A stretch of 64,000 bases of DNA from Mucilaginibacter flavidus (GTDB lineage: Bacteria > Bacteroidota > Bacteroidia > Sphingobacteriales > Sphingobacteriaceae): contig NZ_JAMXOE010000021.1 of the NCBI RefSeq assembly GCF_024055575.1, positions 1 through 64,000 of the forward strand, written 5' to 3'. The notes beneath the pieces were generated by a model that had not been told where the DNA came from, ran no database searches, and saw nothing but the letters and a program-made list of their open reading frames with translations. Positions 16,711 through 25,705 of this stretch are shown piece after piece (positions within the stretch are counted from its first letter, which is position 1; the number at the start of each line of letters is the position of its first letter). The translations under genes and the position numbers were made by a program.

Positions 16711-17778
16711 TTAGTTTCTTTTATTGAGTTCCGGGTTTTGCAATTTGAAAGCGGCGTATGCCTCGCGGTAATTTTGTTTACTATCCCCTTGCGGTTTAAA
16801 TCCCTTTAAAAAATTAATTGTCCTGATCAGGCTAAGTTTATACGCTGGCAGTTCGGGGGCATTGATCGAAAGCATATCTGCTATTTCCGTTCCAAGCAGG
16901 TACCTCATGAGGCCTAATATATCATTAGCAGTAGCTTTACTTTTATTAACCTCCAAAATATGCCCAATTAAGGATGCTGTTAATTCTCTGCCGTGCGCCG
17001 AAACACGGAATTGGCGCTGTTTTATCGCGCTGTCAAGTTGTTGCGCCATTTTCATATTTGCCGGGATGAGGTCTTCATTTAAACCGCTTAAATAGCCAAC
17101 CACCGCCCAGGTATGCAAAAAAGCTTCCTTGTCGGCCTGGCTTATGCTATAACCAAGCATGCGCAGTCCGCGCAATACGATGAATGAAAAAGACAAATTA
17201 GTCCCGGCCATATCTTCCTGGTTAATCGGGCTTCCCCACGAACTGTCCCATTTGTTGCTTTGAAGGGTATAATAACGTACCGCCGCATGCATAAGGCGAA
17301 TTTTCAATATCTCTTCGTAAGCATTTCCTTCTTTGCCAAATGCGTCGGGGCCCATAACTTCCCATACAAATAGAGCCGTGTCAAAAAGCCTTTTCGTCGT
17401 CTGCTTCCGTATCAGTTCGGATAAATACAAAACCATAGCACCATTTGCCGCCGTATAGCAGTAGGGTAGCGATAACAGCCCAAGCAAGCTCATTATTATT
17501 TCGGAATGCCTGGCAAAAAAACTGGCACCTGTTTTAATCAGGCGTGGCTTGGCCCACAACGGTAAATCGCCGGAATGGTTGATGAAAGCAAAATCATGGT
17601 ATGTATCTTTTAATAAGCCAAAATGCTTTTCCCCCGATTTACCGCTCATCCATTGCTGTAGTTGCTGCTTCCTGCCATTATCTGCAAAAACATGCTGTAT
17701 AAATTCATCAGCAGCAGGATCGCCCGACAGCCTTTTAGCGTCCAAAAAAACGTCATTATAAACCTGGTGGCCGTTCAT
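16711..17778 (-). CDS. Oxygenase MpaB-like / DUF2236 protein
   Basis: 355 residues resembling the MpaB/DUF2236 family, which includes the haem enzyme latex clearing protein and MpaB that cleaves prenyl chains. The helical body has GASFFARHSEIIMSLLGLLSLPYCYTAA near 100-130 and a conserved His in RLMHAAVRYY, a candidate haem ligand. It overlaps the FAD oxidoreductase by 4 bp (ATGA) and is the last structural gene of the operon. Given known chemistry on isoprenoid double bonds, it could tailor or cleave carotenoids; that is inference. Confidence 0.7.
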   Translation of the reverse strand: MNGHQVYNDVFLDAKRLSGDPAADEFIQHVFADNGRKQQLQQWMSGKSGEKHFGLLKDTYHDFAFINHSGDLPLWAKPRLIKTGASFFARHSEIIMSLLGLLSLPYCYTAANGAMVLYLSELIRKQTTKRLFDTALFVWEVMGPDAFGKEGNAYEEILKIRLMHAAVRYYTLQSNKWDSSWGSPINQEDMAGTNLSFSFIVLRGLRMLGYSISQADKEAFLHTWAVVGYLSGLNEDLIPANMKMAQQLDSAIKQRQFRVSAHGRELTASLIGHILEVNKSKATANDILGLMRYLLGTEIADMLSINAPELPAYKLSLIRTINFLKGFKPQGDSKQNYREAYAAFKLQNPELNKRN

Positions 17779-19025
17779 GGTCGCATCGTGTTTATAATAG
17801 CCTCGGCGGCCAGTCTTCCACTTTTCATAGCCGCATTAATTGAGCCATTCATCAAATGGTCTCCACACACAAAACATTGGGCATTTAGTCTCATCTTCTT
17901 ATAGTCTTGTTCATTGTTCACATGGTCATCATCGGGTAAGGCGTAATTGATGTGATAAGTCTTCAAATGCTTCCAATCAACGGCCTCCGGAAACCAGAAT
18001 TTTAATTCCGCTATAACCGATGCCTGAAGTTCTGTTTCATCTGCTTTGGAATGCTCACCAATTAGCGATAAAGATATCAAAGCCTTGCCGCTTTCGGAAT
18101 AAGATGAAGAAATCCTGTCCATAACAGCAATGTTGTTAACAAGTCTTCCAGGTGAAGGGTTTAAAGCGATCAAAGGCATTTCAAACGGCTTCTTTCCCGA
18201 TGCAAAATACATGTTGGTTACAGAATGGTATTTGCCCGGCGCTTTGTTACTGGGAATAGGTGAATTTAATTGGTCTGTGGCGATAAGTACAATATTGGCT
18301 CTGTAGGTCGATCCTTCTGTGGTTATTACAGAATCACCCTCTATTGCCAATACCTTTTGTTTAAACACTATTTCGCTGGAAGAAAGGGATGAAGCAAGCT
18401 GTAACGGGATCATTCCCATCCCTTTAGCCGGGATAGCCGCGTCGCCTTCACTAAACATTTTAAATACAAACTCAAACATCCGGCTTGAGGTGGTCAAGTG
18501 GTCTTCCAAAAATATACCTGTCATGAAGGGTTTGAAAAAATTATTCATGATGGTTTCGCTAAATCCTTCCTTTTCCAGGTAGCTTATGGTGGTTATTTCT
18601 TTTTCCGAAAAAATAGCATCAATGCTTTTCCGCGCCAGCTTAATTTTCAACCTCAGCATCCGTAATTTATCGGCCAATGTACCTGCCGAAGAAAGCAATG
18701 TGCTAACCAACGTTGCCGGTTGGCGCAAAGGGTCGCCAATCTTTGTAAAGCCGCCGTTCTTTAAAATAAGCGCACCCGGATCAAACTTGCAAAGCTCAAG
18801 TGCTTTATAGTCTAAAAACCTTTTCGCTTCGGGATAAGCGGTTAGGAATACCTGGAACCCCCGGTCGAACAGGAAACCATCGGCTTCATCTGTCCTCACT
18901 CTGCCACCCACCGCATCAGAGGCTTCAATTATCAGTACCGATTTCCCTGCTGCCTTCAACACTTTAGCCGCTGTTAAACCTGCTAAGCCCGCACCAACAA
19001 TAATCACTTCTGCATCTTTATTCAT
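17775..19025 (-). CDS. NAD(P)/FAD-dependent oxidoreductase (amine-oxidase/CrtI-like fold)
   Basis: 416 residues. The N terminus is a classic FAD-binding Rossmann motif VGAGLAGLTAAKVLKAAG (11-28) followed by the GG motif VGGRVRTD. The C terminus has FVCGDHLMNGSINAAMKSG, the second FAD-binding signature. It is shorter than CrtI in the same operon and belongs to the protoporphyrinogen-oxidase-like branch. It overlaps the MpaB-like gene and follows the flavin reductase by 3 bp. The substrate is unknown; a carotenoid or lipid substrate is likely from context. Confidence 0.82.
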   Translation of the reverse strand: MNKDAEVIIVGAGLAGLTAAKVLKAAGKSVLIIEASDAVGGRVRTDEADGFLFDRGFQVFLTAYPEAKRFLDYKALELCKFDPGALILKNGGFTKIGDPLRQPATLVSTLLSSAGTLADKLRMLRLKIKLARKSIDAIFSEKEITTISYLEKEGFSETIMNNFFKPFMTGIFLEDHLTTSSRMFEFVFKMFSEGDAAIPAKGMGMIPLQLASSLSSSEIVFKQKVLAIEGDSVITTEGSTYRANIVLIATDQLNSPIPSNKAPGKYHSVTNMYFASGKKPFEMPLIALNPSPGRLVNNIAVMDRISSSYSESGKALISLSLIGEHSKADETELQASVIAELKFWFPEAVDWKHLKTYHINYALPDDDHVNNEQDYKKMRLNAQCFVCGDHLMNGSINAAMKSGRLAAEAIINTMRP

Positions 19026-19028
19026 GGC

Positions 19029-19685
19029 TTATATTCTATAATCCGCATTGTCTTTTAATAAATGAGGTTCTATGCCAGGCTTTGCATAAGCCAGCCTTCC
19101 GACAAGGCGTGGAAGATAGTAGGAATCCAACCCGGCCACCGTCATGGTTTCAGCTTTCGTATGATCAACAAAGCCATCTTCAGAAATAACACCATCACCG
19201 GTTAATATTTGAATTACCTCGCCGATGACGATAGTAGTGCCGTTAATTTCGATATCAATAATCTCACGAAGTTCGAGCCCTACACCAACGGTTGACTGGC
19301 CTACAAAGGGCGCTTTAAAACCGTCAATATATTTCTTTTTAAACCCACAGACGTCAAATTCCGACACACCGGATGGATAGCTGGCACTTGTTTGATGCGC
19401 CTGCGTATACCAACCAGGTAATACGTTATTTAAAGTGTATTGGCCGGTTGACCTTATATTACGCAGTGTATCGTTATGCTCACGCTCAGGCCGAATAATC
19501 ATACCCAAAAGCGGCGGACTGGCACCCAGGTGAAAAGCGGAACTTATGATACATAGGTTCGTAACCCCGTCAGTACTGGCAGTACCTAAAAGGTTTAAGG
19601 ATTTAAAACCAACCAGGCTATTAATCAGGTTTATTCTGTAATATTTCTCCATTCCGGAGATTTCGTCACCTTCAATACTTTTCAT
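19029..19685 (-). CDS. Flavin reductase family protein (FMN-binding split barrel)
   Basis: 218 residues. RINLINSLVGFKSLNLLGT begins the split-barrel FMN-binding domain and continues to a dimerisation region with HTKAETMTVAG. The family reduces free flavin with NAD(P)H or binds FMN as a cofactor. An internal ATG 11 codons downstream (MEKYYRIN) is an alternative start. Its place between an SDR and an FAD oxidoreductase suggests it feeds or partners a redox step in the same pathway. Confidence 0.8.
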   Translation of the reverse strand: MKSIEGDEISGMEKYYRINLINSLVGFKSLNLLGTASTDGVTNLCIISSAFHLGASPPLLGMIIRPEREHNDTLRNIRSTGQYTLNNVLPGWYTQAHQTSASYPSGVSEFDVCGFKKKYIDGFKAPFVGQSTVGVGLELREIIDIEINGTTIVIGEVIQILTGDGVISEDGFVDHTKAETMTVAGLDSYYLPRLVGRLAYAKPGIEPHLLKDNADYRI

Positions 19686-19686
19686 G

Positions 19687-20403
19687 CTAACTTGTTTTCA
19701 ATTTACCTATGCCACCATCTACTCCTATCACCTGCCCTGTCATCCAGCTGCTGTTTTCTGATAGTAAAAAAGCGATAAGATGGCTACTGTCTTCCACTTG
19801 CCCTATTTTTCCAAGCGGATGCCGCTTTGCTGAGGTTTCCCTTTTTTCTGGCGAGTTTAACAGGTTTTGCGCCAAGGGCGTATCTGTTAATGATGGCGCC
19901 ACCACATTCACGCGGATTTGTTGTACAGCTAATTCGGCAGCCAATGAAAGAGCCATTCCTTCAACCGCACCTTTCGCCGCGGCAATGCTGGCATGATAAG
20001 GCATCCCCATCCGGGCCGCCACAGAACTTATTAATACTACAGATGCGCCGCCAGCATTTTTTAGTGGCGTCAGTGCTTGTTGAATAATTCGTACTGCGCC
20101 CAAAACATTTAACCGGTAATCGTTCAAAAAATCAGTTTCGGTAAGCCGGCTAAATGGTTTCAGGTTTATACTTCCGACAGAATAAACCAGCCCGTGCAGT
20201 TTTTCAGGTAAAAACATCTTTACGTCATCAATATTCCCGGTAACATCCGCTTGAAAATATTGAACGCTACCCGGCCAATCCTCAGAACTGGATCTCGAAA
20301 TGACAAATACATTTGCCTGTTGTTGATGCAGAAATTTCACCACTGATAATCCTATGCCGAAACTCCCCCCTACTACGAGAATATTCTTTCCATCAAAATT
20401 CAT
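19687..20403 (-). CDS. Short-chain dehydrogenase/reductase with an atypical active site
   Basis: 238 residues with the SDR Rossmann motif VVGGSFGIGLSVV (residues 10-22), an N-A-G-equivalent region replaced by VYSVGSI, the catalytic Ser in ISSVAA, and a C-terminal TGQVIGVDGG. The usual Tyr-x3-Lys is changed: the Lys is in SIAAAKGAV but Ile stands four residues before it where Tyr is expected. A minority SDR subfamily shares this change. The protein may bind cofactor without classical dehydrogenase chemistry. It overlaps folE by 4 bp. Confidence 0.82.
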   Translation of the reverse strand: MNFDGKNILVVGGSFGIGLSVVKFLHQQQANVFVISRSSSEDWPGSVQYFQADVTGNIDDVKMFLPEKLHGLVYSVGSINLKPFSRLTETDFLNDYRLNVLGAVRIIQQALTPLKNAGGASVVLISSVAARMGMPYHASIAAAKGAVEGMALSLAAELAVQQIRVNVVAPSLTDTPLAQNLLNSPEKRETSAKRHPLGKIGQVEDSSHLIAFLLSENSSWMTGQVIGVDGGIGKLKTS

Positions 20404-21062
20404 GATCCGATATATTTAAGGAATTCATTTTTTGTTTCTGCATTAAGGAATTGCCCGGAGTATTCGGCGGTCAGCGTGGTGCTGCCGGTGTCCCTTATGC
20501 CCCTGCTGGAAACACAATGATGATGAGCATCTATTATAACGGCCACATCTTCTGTACCCAAAGCCTCTTTCAGCATGTTAGCTATCTGGATAGTAAGCCG
20601 TTCCTGAACCTGAGGCCGTTGGGAACAGTACTGTACAATCCTGTTGAGCTTAGAAAGGCCGATAACCTGTCCGTTACTGATATAGGCTACATGCGCTTTA
20701 CCTGTAATAGGAACAAAATGATGCTCACAATTACTATATACAGCAATGTTTCTTTCCACCAGCATCTGTTTATACTGAAATTGGTTCTTAAACAGTGTAG
20801 GTACGGGTTTGTTAGCAGGGTTAAGGCCGCTAAATATTTCTTTCACGTACATTTTTGCAACCCTTTTAGGTGTGTCTTTCAAACTGTCATCATCCAGGTC
20901 AAGGCCCAGCACCTGCATAATACCGGTAAAATGTTTGGCAATCAGTTCCATTTTTGTTTCATCATCCATCTCAAATGCGTCATCCCGAATTGGGGTATCA
21001 AATGCTGAACTGAATGGTTCCTGCGCTTTAAGTAAGTTTTCTATCGTATTGTTATTGATCAT
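20400..21062 (-). CDS. folE: GTP cyclohydrolase I (FolE)
   Basis: 220 residues from the ATG at 21062 (MINNNTIENL), matching the usual length of about 220. The frame extends to 21149, but that would overlap crtY by 71 bp. Zinc ligands are visible: Cys and His in NCEHHFVPITGK and Cys in HHCVSSRGIRD. It converts GTP to dihydroneopterin triphosphate. A folE in a carotenoid operon is known from light-responsive (LitR-type) gene sets, where pterins serve photolyase or cryptochrome cofactors. No photolyase lies in this window. Confidence 0.95.
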   Translation of the reverse strand: MINNNTIENLLKAQEPFSSAFDTPIRDDAFEMDDETKMELIAKHFTGIMQVLGLDLDDDSLKDTPKRVAKMYVKEIFSGLNPANKPVPTLFKNQFQYKQMLVERNIAVYSNCEHHFVPITGKAHVAYISNGQVIGLSKLNRIVQYCSQRPQVQERLTIQIANMLKEALGTEDVAVIIDAHHHCVSSRGIRDTGSTTLTAEYSGQFLNAETKNEFLKYIGS

Positions 21063-21078
21063 GAGATTATGCTTGGGT

Positions 21079-21819
21079 TTAAATGATTGAATATTTTGCC
21101 ATTGCATGGGTTTTTCTGCGACTTTTGTTTCTTTGATATATCCGGGCACTTAGTAAGGAGTAAATAGTGATATTCAGCAGGATCAAATCCATACCATAAA
21201 ACACATCTTCAACAGGGATACTTAAAATGCGAATATTGACAATTTGTTCCGGGTTGTACCAAACTACAGGAGCTTTGAGACCGGTACCTGTCAGCAAACC
21301 ATTTACAATTAAAAAAGGCAGCAATAAATACAAATAAGTGATATAGAACTTTGAAAGCCAGCCGGCTTTTAAAAGATATTGCGCAACAAATATCAACACT
21401 GCCAATACGGCGAACGCAGAGCATGTGTAAGCCTGATTGTAAAACCTGAGGGCCATAAAAACCGATGCTACTATTAACAATGAACTAGCGATTAGCTGAC
21501 TTCGCCGGGACATATCTTTTTTTATTATCAACTTAAAGCAAGCATAGGTAAACCCACACGAATAAGGGATACATAGAAAAAACAATATCTCTTCGAGGGG
21601 CAGGTTTCCTACATTAATACCTGTTAAGTAAGTGGCGTTAAAGCCCCAAATTTTCAGCCGGGTGAAATACATATCCCAGGCTATAAAGACAATTCCAGTT
21701 ATCAGCATTGCCGGCAAAAGCGCTGGCCATTGCTTATAAAACCTAAGCCTGGGATGAAACGAAAATATAAATGGAACAATTACCGAAAAAATGTCGATAA
21801 GCAAATAAGTGAACCTCAT
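21079..21819 (-). CDS. crtY: Lycopene cyclase, fused CrtYc/CrtYd type
   Basis: 246 residues with about seven predicted membrane helices, made of two repeats. Each carries the acidic cyclase motif: NLPLEEILFF in the first half and SIPVEDVFYG in the second. In actinobacteria and archaea these halves are separate proteins or domains of a fusion; in Bacteroidota the fused form is usual. It cyclises lycopene to beta-carotene in the membrane. It overlaps crtZ by 4 bp. Confidence 0.9.
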   Translation of the reverse strand: MRFTYLLIDIFSVIVPFIFSFHPRLRFYKQWPALLPAMLITGIVFIAWDMYFTRLKIWGFNATYLTGINVGNLPLEEILFFLCIPYSCGFTYACFKLIIKKDMSRRSQLIASSLLIVASVFMALRFYNQAYTCSAFAVLAVLIFVAQYLLKAGWLSKFYITYLYLLLPFLIVNGLLTGTGLKAPVVWYNPEQIVNIRILSIPVEDVFYGMDLILLNITIYSLLSARIYQRNKSRRKTHAMAKYSII

Positions 21820-22286
21820 GCCGCATTGTTTTTTTGATTATTGCGGAAATATTTCCAGGAAACCCATAACATACCAAAACTCTCTCCGTCATATTTTCCG
21901 ATATGTTTATGATGCATTTTGTGGGCACGCCTGATGGCTTTTAAATACCGGTTGTCTGAATTGCGAAGCACTTTTATCCGTTGATGAATGAACAGGTCAT
22001 GCACAAAAAAGTAACATGCACCGTAGAGTGTTATGCCTATACCTACGCTGGTGTAAGCAGGCAAATTGTAAAGTGTGCCCACAGCCAGGCAGGCAATACC
22101 CGGCAATGCAAATATCAGGAAGAACAGATCATTCCGTTCCAGGAAACCGTAGTGCTCTTTGAGGTGGTGGTCGCGATGCAAGTGCCAAAAAATGCCATGC
22201 ATTACGTATTTGTGTGTTAGCCAGGCCACACCTTCCATACATGTAAATGCAGTTAATACAATAGTGATATTAATAAGCAGATTCAT
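21816..22286 (-). CDS. crtZ: Beta-carotene 3-hydroxylase (CrtZ)
   Basis: 156 residues, a membrane di-iron hydroxylase. Histidine boxes are visible: HKYVMH, HRDHH, HDLFIH and HKMHHKH. Four membrane segments are predicted. It adds 3-hydroxyl groups to beta-ionone rings, turning beta-carotene into zeaxanthin. It is separated from idi by 3 bp and overlaps crtY, which it follows functionally. Confidence 0.93.
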   Translation of the reverse strand: MNLLINITIVLTAFTCMEGVAWLTHKYVMHGIFWHLHRDHHLKEHYGFLERNDLFFLIFALPGIACLAVGTLYNLPAYTSVGIGITLYGACYFFVHDLFIHQRIKVLRNSDNRYLKAIRRAHKMHHKHIGKYDGESFGMLWVSWKYFRNNQKNNAA

Positions 22287-22289
22287 AAA

Positions 22290-22811
22290 TTAATTAAATT
22301 GATAATAGCTTTCTAAAACTTTGTCGAGGCATAGCTTAAACCATGGCGTATACTGGTCAGGCCGCTCAGTCAATTCAAAAACCAGCCTGTCTGTATCCAT
22401 ATATCTAAAATCGGCTACTTCACTCAATAAGGGCACAGGTTTTTGGTTGCTTATTCCAATAAAAACGTGATCATATTCATGCTCAATCAAACCGTTCTCA
22501 AATTCATGGCGGTAGGTGAACTGGAACACTTCCGTCAGTTCACAATCAAATCCCATCTCCTCCATTAATCGACGATGAGCTGCACTTAGTGTCATTTCGC
22601 CCAAACGGGGATGGCTGCAACAGGTATTGGTCCATAGCCCGGCCGAATGATACTTATCAAGAGCCCGTTGTTGTAACAGCAGTTGGCCGTTACTATCAAA
22701 TACAAAAACAGAAAATGCACGATGCAGCGCTCCTTTTCTGTGGGCAGCCATTTTATCCATAGTGCCAATCCCCTGACCAACGGGGTTGACCAACATTACG
22801 CTTTCCTTCAA
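22290..22811 (-). CDS. idi: Isopentenyl-diphosphate delta-isomerase, type I (Nudix)
   Basis: 173 residues, the usual length. Active-site signatures are TNTCCSHPR (catalytic Cys) and EHEYDHVFIG (catalytic Glu). The Nudix-like region is RLMEEMGFDCE. It interconverts IPP and DMAPP, supplying precursors for the carotenoid pathway. It lies 11 bp after a hypothetical gene inside the crt operon. Confidence 0.95.
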   Translation of the reverse strand: MKESVMLVNPVGQGIGTMDKMAAHRKGALHRAFSVFVFDSNGQLLLQQRALDKYHSAGLWTNTCCSHPRLGEMTLSAAHRRLMEEMGFDCELTEVFQFTYRHEFENGLIEHEYDHVFIGISNQKPVPLLSEVADFRYMDTDRLVFELTERPDQYTPWFKLCLDKVLESYYQFN

Positions 22812-22822
22812 TTTTTTTAGTT

Positions 22823-23305
22823 TTAATTCTTCCGGTTTGTGCCCGGTTGAGTAGTTAAATAATTATAGATAATTTCTCTTAATTCCGGGTCTCTATTGTT
22901 TTTGGTATTATCAACCAGGAAACGTTTATCGGCATCCAGTTCGTCATTGTAGTTTAAAAACGCCGGCAGATTGCTTTGGATGGAATAACGGATGAAACGC
23001 ATTTCGAGGTTAAGTGTGTCGCGCCCGATTGCTTTTATCAGCAATGCTTTCCCTTTATTGAATTTTGTAAGCTTTACGATGGGATTCAGTGCGTACTTTG
23101 CTTGTATCATCTCATTAGCGCCCTTGTAACAAACCAGTACCGGGGGTGCTGTGTTATCAACCCCAAGCATCAACTGATTAAGGTGAAGCGCATCCTGCTT
23201 AACGTTTGCCGCACTATGATAAAGTTTTCGGATCGTACCGATATCTAGTGTTTGTACCGCCTGGGTATTCATTTGCAGCAGGTAAATCAACAGTAATACT
23301 TTCAT
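22823..23305 (-). CDS. Conserved hypothetical protein of the crt operon, likely exported
   Basis: 160 residues. The first 15 residues are hydrophobic (VLLLIYLLQMN) and may be a short signal or anchor. The rest is soluble, with a YNDELDADKRFLVDN segment near the end. No domain recognised. It overlaps crtB by 4 bp and precedes idi by 11 bp, so it is embedded in the biosynthetic operon. Similar small proteins sit in crt clusters of related bacteria as far as I recall. A chaperone or assembly role is possible but unsupported. Confidence 0.8.
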   Translation of the reverse strand: MKVLLLIYLLQMNTQAVQTLDIGTIRKLYHSAANVKQDALHLNQLMLGVDNTAPPVLVCYKGANEMIQAKYALNPIVKLTKFNKGKALLIKAIGRDTLNLEMRFIRYSIQSNLPAFLNYNDELDADKRFLVDNTKNNRDPELREIIYNYLTTQPGTNRKN

Positions 23306-24138
23306 AATACATTCAATTTATATCTTATTAATGAATCGAACATCAACCAGAACTTATGACCATTAGAAACCCGTATTCTTTCGGACATAACCTTTTCGGC
23401 AGGAACTCTGGATATCTTGCGAAATAATTGACGGTAGTAGACATAAGCAAGATAAACTCCCTTCCGGCTTGACCGCGGTAGTTGCCTGATACCATTTAAG
23501 GCTTCATCTAATTCCGAAAGGATGTTAAGTTCGATAGCTTTTTTATTTTCATCAGAAAACGCAGAAAGGTTCACATCCGGAAAATAGGTACGGTTTAGTA
23601 CCTGGTAATCCGCACTAACATCACGAAGAAAATTTACCTTTTGGAAAGCTGAACCTAATTTCATTGCCGGTATTTTTAACTTGTCGAATTCCCCCTGGTT
23701 GCCGTTGGTGAATACATGAAGGCACATCAGCCCTACAACCTGTGCAGAACCCATAATATATTCTTCATATTTTGTCGGGGTATAAGACTGATCAACAAGA
23801 TCCATTTCCATACTTTTTAGGAATTGTGTAATCAGGCTATGTTCGATACCGAATTGATTAACTACCTGTTGAAACGAATTAATAACCGGGTTAATACTGA
23901 TACCCCGTTCAATCGCCATAAAGCATTCCTCTTTTAACTCGGCAAGCATTGCTGACTTTGGGTAACCGTGAAAACTATCTACAATTTCGTCGGCTAATCT
24001 TACAAATCCATAGATTGCGTGTATGGGATGGCGGACCTCTTTATTGAAAAACAGTATACCCAGGGAAAAACTGGTACTGTATAGCCGTGTCGTTTCCCTG
24101 CTGCACGTAGCTGATAAGGTGTCAAACTTTTCTTTCAT
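23302..24138 (-). CDS. crtB: Phytoene synthase (CrtB)
   Basis: 278 residues of the squalene/phytoene synthase family. The first Asp-rich motif is visible as RLADEIVDS and the second as FLRDVSADY followed by RTYFPD. The enzyme condenses two geranylgeranyl diphosphates to phytoene. It overlaps crtI upstream and the hypothetical gene downstream by 4 bp each. The gene for GGPP synthase is not in this window. Confidence 0.95.
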   Translation of the reverse strand: MKEKFDTLSATCSRETTRLYSTSFSLGILFFNKEVRHPIHAIYGFVRLADEIVDSFHGYPKSAMLAELKEECFMAIERGISINPVINSFQQVVNQFGIEHSLITQFLKSMEMDLVDQSYTPTKYEEYIMGSAQVVGLMCLHVFTNGNQGEFDKLKIPAMKLGSAFQKVNFLRDVSADYQVLNRTYFPDVNLSAFSDENKKAIELNILSELDEALNGIRQLPRSSRKGVYLAYVYYRQLFRKISRVPAEKVMSERIRVSNGHKFWLMFDSLIRYKLNVL

Positions 24139-25652
24139 CTTTGATTCAGATATTTGATAAGCAATTGAGCCGATACTTTTCCCGAAATTATTGATGGCGG
24201 AACTCCCGGTCCCGGAACCGTAAGTTGCCCGGCATAAAAGAGGTTTTTCACTTTTTTATTTCTGATAGATGGCTTCAAATGGGCGGTTTGCATCAGCGTA
24301 TTTGCTAAACCATAGGCATTACCTTTAAAAGAATTGTAATCCGCCTTAAAGTCCTTAACACAGTAACTTTTCTTGTAAGCCAGCGCCGCTCTGATACCCA
24401 CCCCGGTGTAATCCTCCAGACGCTCCATAATCAGTTCGAAATATTTTTCTCTAAGTGCATCGTTATCTTCAATGCCGGGTGCCAACGGCATGAGTATAAA
24501 TAAATTCTCGTGTCCTTCAGGTGCAACAGTAACATCGGACTTTGATGGACAACAAACATAAAAAAGCGGTTTTGTGGGCCATTTGGCGTCCTTATAAATC
24601 TCTTCAGCATGCAGTTTTAAATCAGCATCGAAAAACAATGTATGATGTTCCAATCTCTCAAGTTTACGGGTAATGCCCAGGTAAAAGATCAGGCTTGATG
24701 GCGCCATCACCCGTTTATCCCAATAGTTTTCGTCATAGTTTCTAAAAGATTGTTGCAGTAGTTTTTCTTCTACGTGATGGTAATCTGCGGAAGCGATCAC
24801 ACCATTGTAATTTGTATTACCCGAACTTGTGCTGACATTGTTAATTCGGCCATTAACTACATTTAAGCTCGTAACCGCCGAACCTGTGTGAAAAACAACG
24901 CCTTGCGCGTCGCAAACTTTTTGCATGCCTTCAATCACTTTACCAAAACCTCCTTTCGGGTACCACGTTCCAAGTTTCAGACCGGCATAATTCATCAAAC
25001 TATACAGGGCAGGGGTTTCTTCGGGCATTGCGCCTAAAAAAAGCACCGGGAATTCCATCAATGTAATCAGCCGCTCATCCTTAAAAAAACGCCTTACATG
25101 TTTGCTGAACGATGTGAATACCTGTAGTTTAAATATCCCCCGGACCAAGTCCCAATCGGCGAATTCCATCAGGGAAAGACCTGGCTTATGAACGAGTTTT
25201 TTCATACCTGTATGGTATTTATAGGCCGCCTCTTCCAAAAACAATCCCAATTGCTTTGCACTTCCGGGTTCAATTGATTCAAAAAGGGCCTCTAGGGCCT
25301 GGTAATCCGCAGGTATGTTCAGTACATCCTGTTTTCCGAAAACGATGGTAAATCCGGGGTCAAGTTGAACCAGTTCATAAAAGTCTGAGGCTTTACAACC
25401 GAAATCATTGAAGAAATTTTCAAATACTTCGGGCATCCAGTACCAACTTGGGCCCATATCGAAAGTGTAGCCGTCGCTAACCAGTTTACGTGCGCGGCCG
25501 CCGATTCCATCATTTTTTTCGTAGACATCTACACTGCATCCTGCTTTGGCCAGGTATGCAGCCGCACTCAAACCGGAGAAACCGGAACCAATAACAGCTG
25601 TAGACGGCTTTTCACCATCGGGTAAATCAACATTAATATCAACGCGCGCCAC
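24135..25652 (-). CDS. crtI: Phytoene desaturase (CrtI)
   Basis: 505 residues. The N terminus has the FAD-binding motif IGSGFSGLSAAAYLAKAG followed by GIGGRARKL. The C terminus has LFYAGQLTVPGPGVPPSI, the CrtI hallmark. It desaturates phytoene to lycopene. It is the first gene of the operon and its predicted start is GTG, 42 bp after the -7 box. The enzyme is membrane-associated in other species. Confidence 0.95.
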   Translation of the reverse strand: MARVDINVDLPDGEKPSTAVIGSGFSGLSAAAYLAKAGCSVDVYEKNDGIGGRARKLVSDGYTFDMGPSWYWMPEVFENFFNDFGCKASDFYELVQLDPGFTIVFGKQDVLNIPADYQALEALFESIEPGSAKQLGLFLEEAAYKYHTGMKKLVHKPGLSLMEFADWDLVRGIFKLQVFTSFSKHVRRFFKDERLITLMEFPVLFLGAMPEETPALYSLMNYAGLKLGTWYPKGGFGKVIEGMQKVCDAQGVVFHTGSAVTSLNVVNGRINNVSTSSGNTNYNGVIASADYHHVEEKLLQQSFRNYDENYWDKRVMAPSSLIFYLGITRKLERLEHHTLFFDADLKLHAEEIYKDAKWPTKPLFYVCCPSKSDVTVAPEGHENLFILMPLAPGIEDNDALREKYFELIMERLEDYTGVGIRAALAYKKSYCVKDFKADYNSFKGNAYGLANTLMQTAHLKPSIRNKKVKNLFYAGQLTVPGPGVPPSIISGKVSAQLLIKYLNQR

Positions 25653-25693
25653 AAATTAAGCGGTTATGAAATCAAGACATCTCAATTCAATTG

Positions 25694-25701
25694 CAAACAT
25701 A
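25694..25701 (-). promoter_or_regulatory. -7 box of the carotenoid operon
   Basis: On the minus strand this reads TATGTTTG, an exact match to TAnnTTTG, 41 bp upstream of the crtI GTG. The first operator-like box begins 4 bp further upstream, so a bound regulator would cover the -33 region. Confidence 0.55.
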
Positions 25702-25705
25702 ATAC

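Noticed and set aside
20451..21008. 185-codon plus-strand frame opposite folE
   Set aside because: Long only because it mirrors folE, whose zinc ligands are on the minus strand.
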